A DNA stretch of 64,000 nt from an uncultured Eubacterium sp. (GCF_934561735.1 NZ_CAKTGT010000003.1:62001-126000); one strand, 5' to 3'. Positions 17,028-26,036 are shown, numbered from the stretch's first letter. Numbers and translations are program-made. Notes: generated by a model not told the origin, from the sequence alone.

Positions 17028-17888
17028 TTACTGCTTACTGTCACGCTTCATTTTCCATGTAACGCACGCAAACACGGCAAACAATACGGCAAGCACAAAG
17101 CTTCCTGTTGCCAAAGCACACATAGAATCATTAAGCCATCTTATAAAAACATCAACAAGATATGTCGGATAAATTACAAGCTGTCGTGTTGCTTTAATTA
17201 TGGCAACGGCAGCAAGTACAATCAAGTTCATAACAACCGATGCAAGCAAAGAATAAGCTATGTTTCTCGTGGCACGATATTTCCTTGAAGTTTGCTTGAA
17301 CAAAGAAATAATTATGCCTATGCCTATTGCACTGCACACGGCAATAAGAATACTGCACACGGTTTTTGACAAATCGCAAAAATCCTTAACCTGCCTTGCA
17401 TAACCAAACTGTATTACCTTACCGGCATAATCCGCAACATCATCGGCAAATTCGTCAATCGCCGTATTCTTAACGGTTTTTTCTACGGTTAAATTTTCGG
17501 ACTTAACAACATTGGCAACGCTTGTTGCAACATTTTCTTTTAATTGGTCAAGCAAACCGCCGTATGCGTCCTGCGAAAATTCCTGTGTAGAAACAAATTC
17601 AGTCGATATATAAGCATTTTCAATCTTATATATATTATCATAAGTAATTAAATTGTCAACAAAATCATCCGAAATTGAGTTTACGGCACACAAATCTTTT
17701 GTATATTGTGCAATATCGCAACGCAAATTTTCAACATAAGTGCTGTTTGTAAATTCGTAAACAAAGGTTTTCGGATTTGCGGTGACAAACATAAATTCAA
17801 AGCACAAAGCACACATAACTATGCACAAGTAAAGGACAAAAGACAAAAGCGTTCTTGCTTTGCGGCGAGAGGCAAAATCTGTTTTCAT
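17028..17888 (-). CDS. Membrane protein of unknown function
   Basis: 286 residues. One membrane segment lies near the N-terminus (about 14-35), then an outside-facing region of about 130 residues (about 36-170), then three further membrane segments (about 177-198, 211-235 and 262-280). The ending is short and basic. I do not recognise a family. The ATG lies 1 nt after the stop of the sortase-like gene, so the two are translated together and probably act together at the membrane. The ABC ATPase gene follows after 68 nt. Confidence 0.7.
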   Translation of the reverse strand: MKTDFASRRKARTLLSFVLYLCIVMCALCFEFMFVTANPKTFVYEFTNSTYVENLRCDIAQYTKDLCAVNSISDDFVDNLITYDNIYKIENAYISTEFVSTQEFSQDAYGGLLDQLKENVATSVANVVKSENLTVEKTVKNTAIDEFADDVADYAGKVIQFGYARQVKDFCDLSKTVCSILIAVCSAIGIGIIISLFKQTSRKYRATRNIAYSLLASVVMNLIVLAAVAIIKATRQLVIYPTYLVDVFIRWLNDSMCALATGSFVLAVLFAVFACVTWKMKRDSKQ

Positions 17889-17889
17889 A

Positions 17890-18543
17890 CTAATTTACCT
17901 CCTCGGTCAATTTGGCATAAACATAAAACTTTTCATTTGAAAATGAAGCAAACGCATCGCCGGATTTTGATGTGGCAAGCACAAGAACATCGCCGTTTGT
18001 TTTTTCCGTTTTTTCTGACAACGAAGTTTTATACACTTTATAGTTGTATGTTCCCAAATTGGAATCGACAACAATCACATCTCCGTTTTTTGCATTATAT
18101 AATGTTTTAAAAGAAGATGAGGCATAGCCTGCGACTTTCGACGCACCACCCATACCGAAAAGATACGACTTATTGCTCAAGCCCACTCCGTTTCGCATAG
18201 TAACACGATTGTCGCCGTAGTATATTTTTTCATTAAGGCCTATTCTTTCGCAGGTAACGGTGCCGAGCAATGAGCCGATTTTAATCGAATCGATAAAATC
18301 CTTGCCCGTTTTGTCGTTAGGCAAATCGTCAACGCTTATGTCATTATACCCGATTGTAAGATAAGTTTGAGCATCGGCAACAGTGTTTTTTGCCTTGTCA
18401 AGACCTATAATCATAAGCGGAGCAAAGACAAACAGCGAAATCAAAACAAACGACACACATCTGTACACATACGGATAGACCGAGCCTTTAGGTCGCTTTA
18501 CACGAACAGATCTTTTCTCTTTTTGTGCCTTGGCTTTTTTCAT
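17890..18543 (-). CDS. Sortase-fold membrane protein lacking catalytic residues
   Basis: 217 residues: a basic N-terminus, one membrane segment (about 29-47), then a domain that follows the sortase order (GSLLGTVTCERIGLNEKIYYG at 90-110, then YLFGMGGASKVAGYASSSF, NGDVIVV, YNYKVYKT, DVLVLATSKS, KFYVYAKL). In active sortases the corresponding places hold His (in AGH), Cys (in TC) and Arg. Here they appear to be Tyr140, Ser192 and Lys205. It is therefore probably a non-enzymatic relative. The family call rests on motif order only and could be wrong. It is the first gene of a short operon with the membrane protein downstream. Confidence 0.6.
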   Translation of the reverse strand: MKKAKAQKEKRSVRVKRPKGSVYPYVYRCVSFVLISLFVFAPLMIIGLDKAKNTVADAQTYLTIGYNDISVDDLPNDKTGKDFIDSIKIGSLLGTVTCERIGLNEKIYYGDNRVTMRNGVGLSNKSYLFGMGGASKVAGYASSSFKTLYNAKNGDVIVVDSNLGTYNYKVYKTSLSEKTEKTNGDVLVLATSKSGDAFASFSNEKFYVYAKLTEEVN

Positions 18544-18563
18544 AAAAGGTAATCACCTAAACC

Positions 18564-20228
18564 TTAATCGTCTTCATATACAGCACCGCGTGAACCTGAA
18601 GTTACATGCTGTGCATATCTCTTGAGATACCCTGTTAAATTCTGCTTAGGAGCAGTCCAATTTTTCTTTCTTTCTGCCAAAACTTCATCCGATACATTTA
18701 CACGAAGAACTCTTGCAGGAATGTCAATTTCAATTTCATCGCCGTCTTCAACAAGTGCAATAGTACCGCCTACCGCAGCTTCAGGGCTTACATGTCCGAT
18801 TGAAGCACCTCTTGTAGCGCCCGAAAAACGGCCGTCGGTCAAAAGTGCAACCTGTGAGCCGAGACCCATACCGATAATTGCGGAAGTAGGAGAAAGCATT
18901 TCTCTCATACCCGGGCCGCCCTTAGGGCCTTCGTATCTGATAACAACAACATCACCGGCAACAACCTTACCGCCTGTGATAGCGGCAATAGCCTCTTCCT
19001 CGGAGTTATAGCACTTTGCAGGGCCTTTGTGTTGCATCATTTCAGGAGCGACAGCACCCTTCTTTACAACGGCACCCTCTTCAGCAAGGTTGCCTTTAAG
19101 AACAGCAATACCGCCGTCCTTTGAAAACGGATCATCAAGCTTACGGATAACAACTCCGTCTGCATCGGGAGCGTTTGCAATTCTTTGAGCAACCGTACCG
19201 CTTACGGTAAGGCAATCTGTGTTGATAAGTCCGCCCGAAGCAAGTTCCTTAATAACAGCCTGCATACCGCCCACATCGTTAAGGTCTGTAATAAATACGG
19301 ATGATGCCGGATTAAGCTTGCAAATTTGCGGAGTGGTGTTGCCCATTTCGTTGAGATCTGACAAATTAATATCGTGACCTGCTGCGTGAGCAATAGCCGT
19401 AAGGTGAAGAATTGTATTTGTTGAGCAACCGATAGCCATATCGGTACGCATAGCGTTTTGAATTGCTTTTTCTGTAATAATATCCGACGGTTTAATGTCA
19501 TCTTTAAGAAGATCCATAACTCTTTCGCCTGCCATCTTTGCAAGACGAAGACGAGCGGAATAAACAGCCGGAATTGTACCCGAACCCGGAAGTGACATAC
19601 CGATTGATTCTGTAAGGCAGTTCATAGAATTTGCCGTGTACATACCCGAACAAGAGCCACAGGTAGGGCAAGCCGTAAATGCGGTTTGCTCAAGATTTTC
19701 AAGTGACATCTTGCCTACTGCATTTGCACCTACATATTCAAACTGCTCGGAAAGACCGATAGGGTTCTTTGTTTCGGTACTCTTACCCGGAAGCATCGGA
19801 CCGCCGTTAATAAAGATACAAGGAAGATTGAGTCTGCAAGCCGCAAGGAGCATACCCGGAACAATTTTGTCACAGTTAGGAATAAATACAATAGCATCAA
19901 GAGGGTGAGCCGTGAGCATAACCTCAATGCTGTCCGCAATAAGTTCACGAGAGCAAAGTGAATACTTCATACCCTTGTGATTCATTGCAATACCGTCGCA
20001 AACACCGATTGTGTTGAATTCAAACGGAACACCGCCTGCGTTACGAATACCTGCCTTAACCTGCTCTGCGATTTTGTCAAGGTGCATATGACCCGGAATA
20101 TAATCACTCTTTGAGTTAACAACAGCTACAAACGGTCTTTTCATTTCGAGTTCATCAATACCGAGAGCTCGCAACAGAGAACGGTGAGGGGCTCTTGAAG
20201 GGCCCTCTTTAATTAAATCTGATCTCAT
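18564..20228 (-). CDS. ilvD: Dihydroxy-acid dehydratase
   Basis: 554 residues, normal length. It dehydrates 2,3-dihydroxy-isovalerate and -methylvalerate to the 2-keto acids of valine and isoleucine synthesis. The iron-sulfur cysteines lie in VCDGIAMNHKGMKYSLCSRE, PNCDKIVPGM and ACPTCGSCSGMYTANSMNCL, and the C-terminal DGRFSGATRGASIGHVSPEA is diagnostic. It stands alone; no other ilv or leu genes are near. A consensus promoter lies about 160 nt upstream. Confidence 0.97.
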   Translation of the reverse strand: MRSDLIKEGPSRAPHRSLLRALGIDELEMKRPFVAVVNSKSDYIPGHMHLDKIAEQVKAGIRNAGGVPFEFNTIGVCDGIAMNHKGMKYSLCSRELIADSIEVMLTAHPLDAIVFIPNCDKIVPGMLLAACRLNLPCIFINGGPMLPGKSTETKNPIGLSEQFEYVGANAVGKMSLENLEQTAFTACPTCGSCSGMYTANSMNCLTESIGMSLPGSGTIPAVYSARLRLAKMAGERVMDLLKDDIKPSDIITEKAIQNAMRTDMAIGCSTNTILHLTAIAHAAGHDINLSDLNEMGNTTPQICKLNPASSVFITDLNDVGGMQAVIKELASGGLINTDCLTVSGTVAQRIANAPDADGVVIRKLDDPFSKDGGIAVLKGNLAEEGAVVKKGAVAPEMMQHKGPAKCYNSEEEAIAAITGGKVVAGDVVVIRYEGPKGGPGMREMLSPTSAIIGMGLGSQVALLTDGRFSGATRGASIGHVSPEAAVGGTIALVEDGDEIEIDIPARVLRVNVSDEVLAERKKNWTAPKQNLTGYLKRYAQHVTSGSRGAVYEDD

Positions 20229-20387
20229 TTTTATACCTCTTTGTTATTTGTTATAGAATAAATTATAAATGCTTATTATTTATATTATATTATTTATAAG
20301 GATTAATTTCAATATATTTTTATATTTATATGATTTTAAGGTTTAACAAGCCGTTTAAAAAATGATTTACGGCAGCGTTATGTCTTA

Positions 20388-20415
20388 ATTATACAAGAAT
20401 TTTACTTTTCGTCAA
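20388..20415 (-). promoter_or_regulatory. ilvD: Probable promoter of ilvD
   Basis: On the minus strand, TTGACG (20410-20415) and TATAAT (20388-20393) are 16 nt apart. The leader is about 150 nt and AT-rich, with a small GCCGT/ACGGC hairpin. No T-box signature was seen. The 353-nt gene-free stretch 20229-20581 holds this promoter, a terminator and a half copy of the repeat element. Confidence 0.7.
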
Positions 20416-20443
20416 GGCGTGCAGATTTTGTCTGAAAAGCAAT

Positions 20444-20471
20444 AAAGCCCAAGGGAAAATCCTTGAGCCTT
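20444..20471 (-). terminator. Hairpin terminator after the beta-helix surface gene
   Basis: Arms AAGGCTCAAGG and CCTTGGGCTTT pair on the minus strand around a short A/T loop and run into a T-rich stretch. It lies downstream of the gene ending at 20582. Confidence 0.6.
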
Positions 20472-20497
20472 ATCAGATATAATAAAGTACACTTTAT

Positions 20498-20579
20498 GTT
20501 GCCACATTCTATTGCGTCAATAGGAGGCATAATTCGATTGATTATATTTGGCGTGTTTCAGGAGCTTTATCGACAGTCT
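20498..20579. repeat. Inverted-repeat element, half copy 3
   Basis: Only the right part is present. From GTTGCCAC it matches copy 2 closely through GGAGGCATAATTCG, TTGATTATAT, TTTGGCGTGTTTCAGGAGC and TTTATCGACAGTCT. The left end, including the left terminal repeat and the variable hairpin, is missing. Confidence 0.7.
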
Positions 20580-20581
20580 GA

Positions 20582-21925
20582 TTAGCCTTTTAATGCGTTT
20601 GAGCCGACATACAGTGTGTAGCCGTTGAAATCAATATTGCTGTAAGTGGTGTCCTCATCATCAAGCGTGCTGACATAGCTGTCGCCTGTCAATTTGATTT
20701 TTGATGATGAATCAAGTTTCAGCGAAAATTCTTTTGCCGAGTTTTCGGAATTCAGTGTACCCTCGTAATAGCTTCCGCCCGACAAACTCATTGTCAATGT
20801 TGAAATAGAATCGACGCACACATTACCTTTTGCTTTTTGGTTTTTCATATTCAATTCAACCGCACCGCCGTTTGAACCGCTGTTTCCCCACGAATCCTTT
20901 TGAACCCGCAAAAAGTATCCGCTTGAATCCGTGTTGCTTATAGTATTGTTTTCAAGATTTATTTCTGCCGCTGTGTTTGTTACATACAAAGTGTCGCCCT
21001 TTTGAGTTGTGATTTTGCAATTTTTCGCAGTAAACGAAGCTGTGCCCGTGTCTGCGTCACCCGACATAGATTGATACAAGAATATATTTTTATATGTTGT
21101 TGACTGTCCGTTAAGTTTTGTATTGTTATCGTTAAGTTCGCAATTTTCCAAATTTACGCTGTTTTTGCCCTCAATAACAACACCCTCTGAAACATTCGAT
21201 ACAAGTTTTGCATTTTTAACCGAAATATCAGCGGTTGAATAAACGCTTGGCGAGCCTTGACCGTTTGTTGTATAAGTTCCGCCGTTAACATTCACCGTGC
21301 CTCCGCCTCTGTCGCTTCTGATTGCGGCACTTGATGTTCCGTATGTTTTAACGGTCAAATCAGTTGCATTCATAATTCCGCCGCCCGTTGTCATAATTCC
21401 GCCCGAATTATCTTTTTTGGTGACAATGGTTGAATTGCTGATGTTAACCTCGGTTGAATCACTTGATGTGTTATCGGTTGTTGCACTTCCGCCGTAGGAA
21501 AACACACCGTTTGCACCTGTTGCATTTGTTGTGACGGTTGAATTTTTTATAGTCAATTTTGCACCGTCTTTTGCTATAACGCCTGAATTCGTACCGTAAA
21601 AACTCGTATTATCTCCGCCGTCCGAATCGCCCGTTTTCGTAACTGTGATGTTGTCAAGCGTTGCCTCCGCTCCGCTTACAAGCAAAGCGTTTTCGTCAGC
21701 CGTTTTTGAACTGTACGATTCGTTGCTTATTGTTGTGTCATCCGTAATTTCCGTTTGTGCCGAGTATTCCGTATTACCCGATGATTGCTGTGGCGGCTGA
21801 CCCTGCATTGCACTCGGTGTGTTTTTCTCGTTAACAGCTTCAACCGTGACATACGCCAATCCGCACTCTGTTATAATCAAAGTAAGTATGATAACCAAAC
21901 TTATTATTTTTTCTTTCCGTGTCAT
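20582..21925 (-). CDS. Secreted or membrane-anchored beta-helix surface protein
   Basis: 447 residues. A hydrophobic N-terminal segment (about 7-30) serves as signal or anchor. A Gln/Pro-rich linker (SAMQGQPPQQSSG) follows, then about 350 residues of short repeats rich in Asn, Thr, Ser and Gly with the periodic pattern of a right-handed beta helix (ITVTKTGDS, LTIKNSTVTT, VNISNSTIVT, VNVNGGTYTT). There is no LPXTG sorting signal. Function unknown; adhesion or polymer binding is a guess. The small upstream gene carries a similar QPPQ stretch, suggesting a pair. Confidence 0.7.
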   Translation of the reverse strand: MTRKEKIISLVIILTLIITECGLAYVTVEAVNEKNTPSAMQGQPPQQSSGNTEYSAQTEITDDTTISNESYSSKTADENALLVSGAEATLDNITVTKTGDSDGGDNTSFYGTNSGVIAKDGAKLTIKNSTVTTNATGANGVFSYGGSATTDNTSSDSTEVNISNSTIVTKKDNSGGIMTTGGGIMNATDLTVKTYGTSSAAIRSDRGGGTVNVNGGTYTTNGQGSPSVYSTADISVKNAKLVSNVSEGVVIEGKNSVNLENCELNDNNTKLNGQSTTYKNIFLYQSMSGDADTGTASFTAKNCKITTQKGDTLYVTNTAAEINLENNTISNTDSSGYFLRVQKDSWGNSGSNGGAVELNMKNQKAKGNVCVDSISTLTMSLSGGSYYEGTLNSENSAKEFSLKLDSSSKIKLTGDSYVSTLDDEDTTYSNIDFNGYTLYVGSNALKG

Positions 21926-21988
21926 ATTAGCCTCCTATAATATTGTCAAAATTTATGTACTGTATAAACCGCAAAATATCTATTTGTG

Positions 21989-22288
21989 TTAAGCATTATT
22001 CGTTAAGGAATTACCTCCGCCGCTGCTTTGAGAATGTTCCGCTCCCGCATTACCGTTATCGGCATTTGAATTGTCGCCGTCAGGTTTTTCGGGAGGCTGT
22101 TGTGAATTATTATCCCCCTGTGATTGTGACGGTTGTGAGTCGCCGCCTTGCATCTGTGGCGGTTGCCCCATTGACGATGACGGTTCATTATTATTCTGCG
22201 AAAGTTCAATGTATGCATAAATTCCCGCAGTTGCCATAATTGCACCAACCAATACGCCGATGATAAAATTTACGATAGACTTTTTCAT
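21989..22288 (-). CDS. Small membrane-anchored protein with a disordered tail
   Basis: 99 residues from ATG at 22288 (MKKSIVNFIIGVLVG), chosen for the AGGAGTG site upstream; the longer frame to 22342 has none. One membrane segment (about 5-28) precedes a low-complexity tail rich in Gln, Asn, Gly, Ser and Pro, including MGQPPQMQGG. The same motif type is in the next gene downstream, so they may act together. No family recognised. Confidence 0.65.
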   Translation of the reverse strand: MKKSIVNFIIGVLVGAIMATAGIYAYIELSQNNNEPSSSMGQPPQMQGGDSQPSQSQGDNNSQQPPEKPDGDNSNADNGNAGAEHSQSSGGGNSLTNNA

Positions 22289-22414
22289 AAAAACACTCCT
22301 TTCCTTTGATACCATAATATCAAACAATTTTTTCGAATTCATAAATCAGATAAAAAGAAAATATTACCAATGTAAATATTTTTTGGACAAAGTATTTACA
22401 TTTTATTATGATAA

Positions 22415-22439
22415 AAAGCCCAAGAAAATCTTGAGCTTT
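22415..22439 (-). terminator. Terminator after the flavodoxin-ferredoxin gene
   Basis: Arms AAAGCTCAAG and CTTGGGCTTT pair on the minus strand, followed by a T-run, 11 nt after the stop of the gene ending at 22450. Confidence 0.75.
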
Positions 22440-22449
22440 GTTAATACAA

Positions 22450-23205
22450 TTATTTTACTATTTTTTCTATATGATAGCGTGGCTTGCCTTGGCTTTTGCG
22501 TCCGTATTCTATTGCTTCCTTTGGGCAATAGCAAATGCACGCCATACAATGAGTGCAATTGTTTCCCCACACAGGCTTGCCGTCAACGAGTTTAACATTG
22601 TTGAGCGGGCAAAGTTTGACGCACTTGCCGCAACCTATGCAATCATCGGTTGCATAAAAAGCCTTTGATTTTACAAACAAAGGATAAAACGCATCGTTTA
22701 CAATTCCGCTGTACAACTTGTCAATTAACGAAGTTTTCAAAGTCTTAAACGGCTTTTCGTTCTTAATTTGCTCCGCTGTTTTTTCAATATCACGGATTGA
22801 ATTTGACACAATCTGCTTTGCCTCATCAACCTGCGGTGCATCAAACATTGCAATGTAATTTTCAGGCATGACAATTTGAGCGGTGCCATTGTAATCAAAG
22901 CCCTTTTGAGTGCAAAGGAGCTTGTTGAATTTTTCGGCATTGCCGACTTCACCGCCGCAGGTCATAACAAACCAAACGCCATCGGTGGCGGTTATATCGG
23001 TTTTTTCAATCCATTCGGTAACAACACGGGGAATTCTCCACGCATAGGTAGGTGTGGCAATAACCAACCTGCCGTTTACAGCGATTGGAGAATGGTCGCC
23101 GTGCTTTATTTTTTCATTCAAATCAATAACGGTATCACCGAGCTTGTCGGCAATGAATTCGGCGACATATCGGCTGTTGCCCGTGCCTGAAAAACATAAA
23201 ATCAT
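22450..23205 (-). CDS. EFR1-family flavodoxin-ferredoxin protein
   Basis: 251 residues. The N-terminal flavodoxin-like domain binds FMN, with FSGTGNSRYVAE (5-16) as phosphate loop. The C-terminal domain has two 4Fe-4S clusters: Cys189/192/195/199 and Cys217/220/223/227. Such proteins pass electrons in anaerobes; the partner is unknown. The start overlaps the stop of the Gfo/Idh/MocA gene upstream by 4 nt, so the two are co-translated and may share a redox task. Confidence 0.9.
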   Translation of the reverse strand: MILCFSGTGNSRYVAEFIADKLGDTVIDLNEKIKHGDHSPIAVNGRLVIATPTYAWRIPRVVTEWIEKTDITATDGVWFVMTCGGEVGNAEKFNKLLCTQKGFDYNGTAQIVMPENYIAMFDAPQVDEAKQIVSNSIRDIEKTAEQIKNEKPFKTLKTSLIDKLYSGIVNDAFYPLFVKSKAFYATDDCIGCGKCVKLCPLNNVKLVDGKPVWGNNCTHCMACICYCPKEAIEYGRKSQGKPRYHIEKIVK

Positions 23206-24185
23206 TGCTTGTTTTCCTCCTCGGGATAAGTAAGGTCAAAGTTTCTTCTGAAATCGGCCATAATATCCATTACATCCTTGGTGTAATCAAGGTGCATATC
23301 GTTTACCTCGCCCAAAATTGCCTTTTCCATATCTTCAAGCTCATAGGCAAGAGCGTCCTCGTGCTTACCTGCCGATACCGTTTCGGTTTCGCCGCTTTCG
23401 GCATAAGTAATTGTTGCTTCCCACGCTCTCGGATATTCCATAATTTCAATATATCCCTTTTCGCAGGACACCATACCACGCTTAGGCTGTTTTGAATGAA
23501 GCGAAAGCATAACGGTTGCCATTTGACCATCTTTGTTTGTAAGGAGCATACTTGCCTGCTCATCAACACCGGTCGGTGCTTTTTTCATTTGTGACAAAAC
23601 GCTGTTCGGCTTTGAGGCGAAAAACCAACGGATAAACGAAAGCGAATAAACGCCGATATCAAGCATTGCACCGCCGGCAAGAGAACGATTAAAAAATCGG
23701 TTTTTCATATTATAATCCTTAAAGCTGCCGAAATTTGTTGTAATAAGATTAACCCGTCCGAGTTTACCCGACGCAAGAATTTCATTAAGTTTTTTGTAAA
23801 TCGGCATATGATAAATCGTCATAGCCTCGGCAACGATAACGCCCTTTTCTTCTGCAAGAGTCAACGCTTCGTCAAGCTCCGAAGAATTAAGCGTAACAGA
23901 CTTTTCAACAAGAATATGCTTGCCGTTTGCTATTGCCTTTTTCATAAATTCAATATGAGTGTTGTGCGGAGTGGTGATGTAAACAACATCAACATTCGGG
24001 TCGGTGAACATATCGTTAAAATCATCGTACACCTTGCCGATGCCGTATTTTTCGGCAAACGCCACAGCCTTTTCGTGAGTTCTGTTGCCGACCGCATAAA
24101 TGCTTTTGCCGTTTTTCCGCAAAGCAACAGCCATTTCGTTTGCTATAACTCCCGTGCCGAGAACCGCCCAATTAATGTTTTTCAT
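23202..24185 (-). CDS. Gfo/Idh/MocA-family oxidoreductase
   Basis: 327 residues. The N-terminal Rossmann fold starts VLGTGVIANEMAVALRKNGK (8-27), and EKSVTLN (about 94-100) corresponds to the family EKP motif, with Ser in place of Pro. The C-terminal alpha/beta dimer domain includes GGAMLDIGVYSLSF. Members use NAD(P) to oxidise sugars or sugar derivatives; the substrate cannot be told. GGAGGAATGTCAAA precedes the ATG. It overlaps the flavodoxin-ferredoxin gene. Confidence 0.88.
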   Translation of the reverse strand: MKNINWAVLGTGVIANEMAVALRKNGKSIYAVGNRTHEKAVAFAEKYGIGKVYDDFNDMFTDPNVDVVYITTPHNTHIEFMKKAIANGKHILVEKSVTLNSSELDEALTLAEEKGVIVAEAMTIYHMPIYKKLNEILASGKLGRVNLITTNFGSFKDYNMKNRFFNRSLAGGAMLDIGVYSLSFIRWFFASKPNSVLSQMKKAPTGVDEQASMLLTNKDGQMATVMLSLHSKQPKRGMVSCEKGYIEIMEYPRAWEATITYAESGETETVSAGKHEDALAYELEDMEKAILGEVNDMHLDYTKDVMDIMADFRRNFDLTYPEEENKQ

Positions 24186-24204
24186 TTTGACATTCCTCCG
24201 TTAA

Positions 24205-24822
24205 TCAATCAAAAAGTGTAGGTGAATTTATATTTTCATACGAATCAAAGCACATCAAAATCTGTTCTTTTGTTGTTTTTTCCACGGCAAGATTGTCGGG
24301 AATATTGTCACGGTCAAAAAATCCGATTTCGGTGGTTTCAATATTTTCTTCAAAGCTCCCACCTTCGTATTTGCAAAGAACAAACACTTTAACAACACCG
24401 TAGGCAAAGTTTGTCACATTATGGAGTCTCCAATCCTGAACGGCAATTATTTTTTGAGAGGAAACGATAAATCCTGTTTCTTCCCGTACTTCCTTTTCGG
24501 TATTTGAAGCAACGGATTGATCAACATCACACCAGCCGCCCGGGAGCGACCAAGTGCCATTGTTTTAGTGCACCATAAGGATTTTGCCGTCAACAAACAC
24601 CGCCGCCCTCGTGTCAATCTTAGGGGTTTGATAGCCACTTTCATTGCAAAACAAATCCGTTATTTTTTCAACGGAAACATCTGTTTTAACTGATAACATT
24701 TCTGCCGATATTCTGCGAAGTTCCTCGTATCGTTCTTTGTCAAACTTATCCTTGCCGTATTGCAAACCCGCCTGTGCAATAGACTGAATACGCATTGCAA
24801 AATCAAACCATTTATCGTTCAC
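24205..24822 (-). pseudogene. NUDIX hydrolase interrupted by an in-frame stop codon
   Basis: One continuous frame of 206 codons from GTG at 24822 (MNDKWFDFAMRIQSIAQAG, with GGCGGTGAAGAA upstream) to 24205, interrupted only by TAA at 24565-24567. The N-terminal part matches the helical domain that precedes some NUDIX ADP-ribose pyrophosphatases. After the stop it continues NNGTWSLPGGWCDVDQS and KEVREETGF, the NUDIX box. The stop falls where homologues usually have a polar residue before the glycine-rich loop, so a single base change is likely. The product as read is 85 residues and lacks the active site. A sequencing error is possible. Confidence 0.85.
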
Positions 24823-24885
24823 TTCTTCACCGCCTTAATATATTTCATTATAAAAAAAGCTCTCGAAAACATCAAGAAATTTATA

Positions 24886-25560
24886 TCAACAAATTTTTTC
24901 TCTTTTCTTCCAACTGACAAAGCCGTACATATCGTTGAAAAAGAAAATTGCAAAATTCATAACAACGGGTATGTATTCTGGATTTTTAATTGACGCAAGC
25001 ACCCACAAAACAATAAGCACAATATCGTTTGCCGCATAACCTACGGCGTAATATGACGAACGAAGCATAGTCAGTGCCGCCGCAATAAAACTTGTTGTGA
25101 TTGATATGGTGCTGAACACAATATTTGGCGTGTTGAGTTTTGCCAAAATCAAATAAAACACCGCCGTAACAATCACGGTGGAGAGGGCAACCAACAAAAA
25201 ATGCTTTTTTGTAAGTTTTTGAATTGCAACCTCTTTTCCGTTTTTGGCAGGGTTTTTAATCCAGGTTATCGTTGACCAAATCGCCATAGGCATCGTCATA
25301 CCGAGATAGGTTATCACCTCTCCCCAATACCTGAACTTCCAAGATATAATGCCGTAAAATACACTGAACACAATCATAAGAATCGGTGCCCACACATTGC
25401 CTATTGCCGCAAACACAAGCGAGGTTACACCCACGCATGTCGCCGACAGTGTAAGAACATCAACATCCCCCGACAAGAGATTTGACATTATTACCAACAC
25501 GAGTGACACAATCCACAGCACCCACTCTTTTTTCTTAAAACTTTTAAACGGATTACTCAT
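24886..25560 (-). CDS. pnuC: PnuC-family nicotinamide riboside/vitamin transporter
   Basis: 224 residues with about seven membrane segments. The family landmarks are WKFRYWGEVITYLGMTMPMA, and later YAVGYAANDIVLIVLWVLAS and FFFNDMYGFVSWKKRE. PnuC proteins import nicotinamide riboside by facilitated diffusion coupled to phosphorylation. It lies just upstream of the broken NUDIX gene, and NAD-linked NUDIX enzymes often accompany pnuC. Relatives PnuT and PnuX carry other vitamins, so the substrate is not certain. Confidence 0.85.
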   Translation of the reverse strand: MSNPFKSFKKKEWVLWIVSLVLVIMSNLLSGDVDVLTLSATCVGVTSLVFAAIGNVWAPILMIVFSVFYGIISWKFRYWGEVITYLGMTMPMAIWSTITWIKNPAKNGKEVAIQKLTKKHFLLVALSTVIVTAVFYLILAKLNTPNIVFSTISITTSFIAAALTMLRSSYYAVGYAANDIVLIVLWVLASIKNPEYIPVVMNFAIFFFNDMYGFVSWKKREKIC

Positions 25561-25635
25561 ATATTATATATTTTCCTCATAAAACATTACTTATTGTGTA
25601 CAACGGAAAGATTATATCGATATAAAAATATTCCG

Positions 25636-26001
25636 CTATGCAACAATACTTGCAAGCCGTTTTCCGCAAAACACACCGAGCAAACAAAAAGCCACGCTCA
25701 ACACAACATACAATCCGCCGAAGCAATACATTTTGTTTTCAAACAAGGTGACAGCCTCAAGCGAAAAGGTTGAAAATGTTGTGAAACCTCCGCAAACACC
25801 GGTTTTCCAAAACAGTACAGTGTTTGGAGATGTGTTTTCTTTTTCGCTGACAATGCCGACAATAAAGCCGATAGCAACCGCACCGACAATGTTTGTGACA
25901 AAGGTCAAAATCGGAAAATCCGTTTTAACGGGTATCAAACTTATGGCATAGCGTAAAACCGCACCAAGCGCGCCGCCAAGTGCTACAAACAAGAAATTCA
26001 T
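25636..26001 (-). CDS. crcB: Fluoride exporter CrcB/FluC
   Basis: 121 residues from ATG at 26001 (MNFLFVALGGALGAVLRY), with AAGGAGACTGAA upstream. Four membrane segments, Asn37 in TNIVGA and GVCGGFTTFSTFS (68-80) are the Fluc pore signatures. The protein forms a dual-topology dimer that exports fluoride. The 35-nt gap upstream leaves no room for a fluoride riboswitch, so control must come from elsewhere. A single gene rather than the paired genes of some Gram-positives. Confidence 0.93.
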   Translation of the reverse strand: MNFLFVALGGALGAVLRYAISLIPVKTDFPILTFVTNIVGAVAIGFIVGIVSEKENTSPNTVLFWKTGVCGGFTTFSTFSLEAVTLFENKMYCFGGLYVVLSVAFCLLGVFCGKRLASIVA

Positions 26002-26036
26002 TTCAGTCTCCTTAATTATTAACAAAGGTCAAATTA

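Noticed and set aside
20229..20387. T-box or attenuator in the ilvD leader
   Set aside because: The leader is AT-rich with one small hairpin; no T-box core sequence and no leader peptide with branched-chain codons was seen.
26002..26036. Possible fluoride riboswitch before crcB
   Set aside because: The gap to the upstream gene is 35 nt, too short for the motif, and no matching sequence is present.
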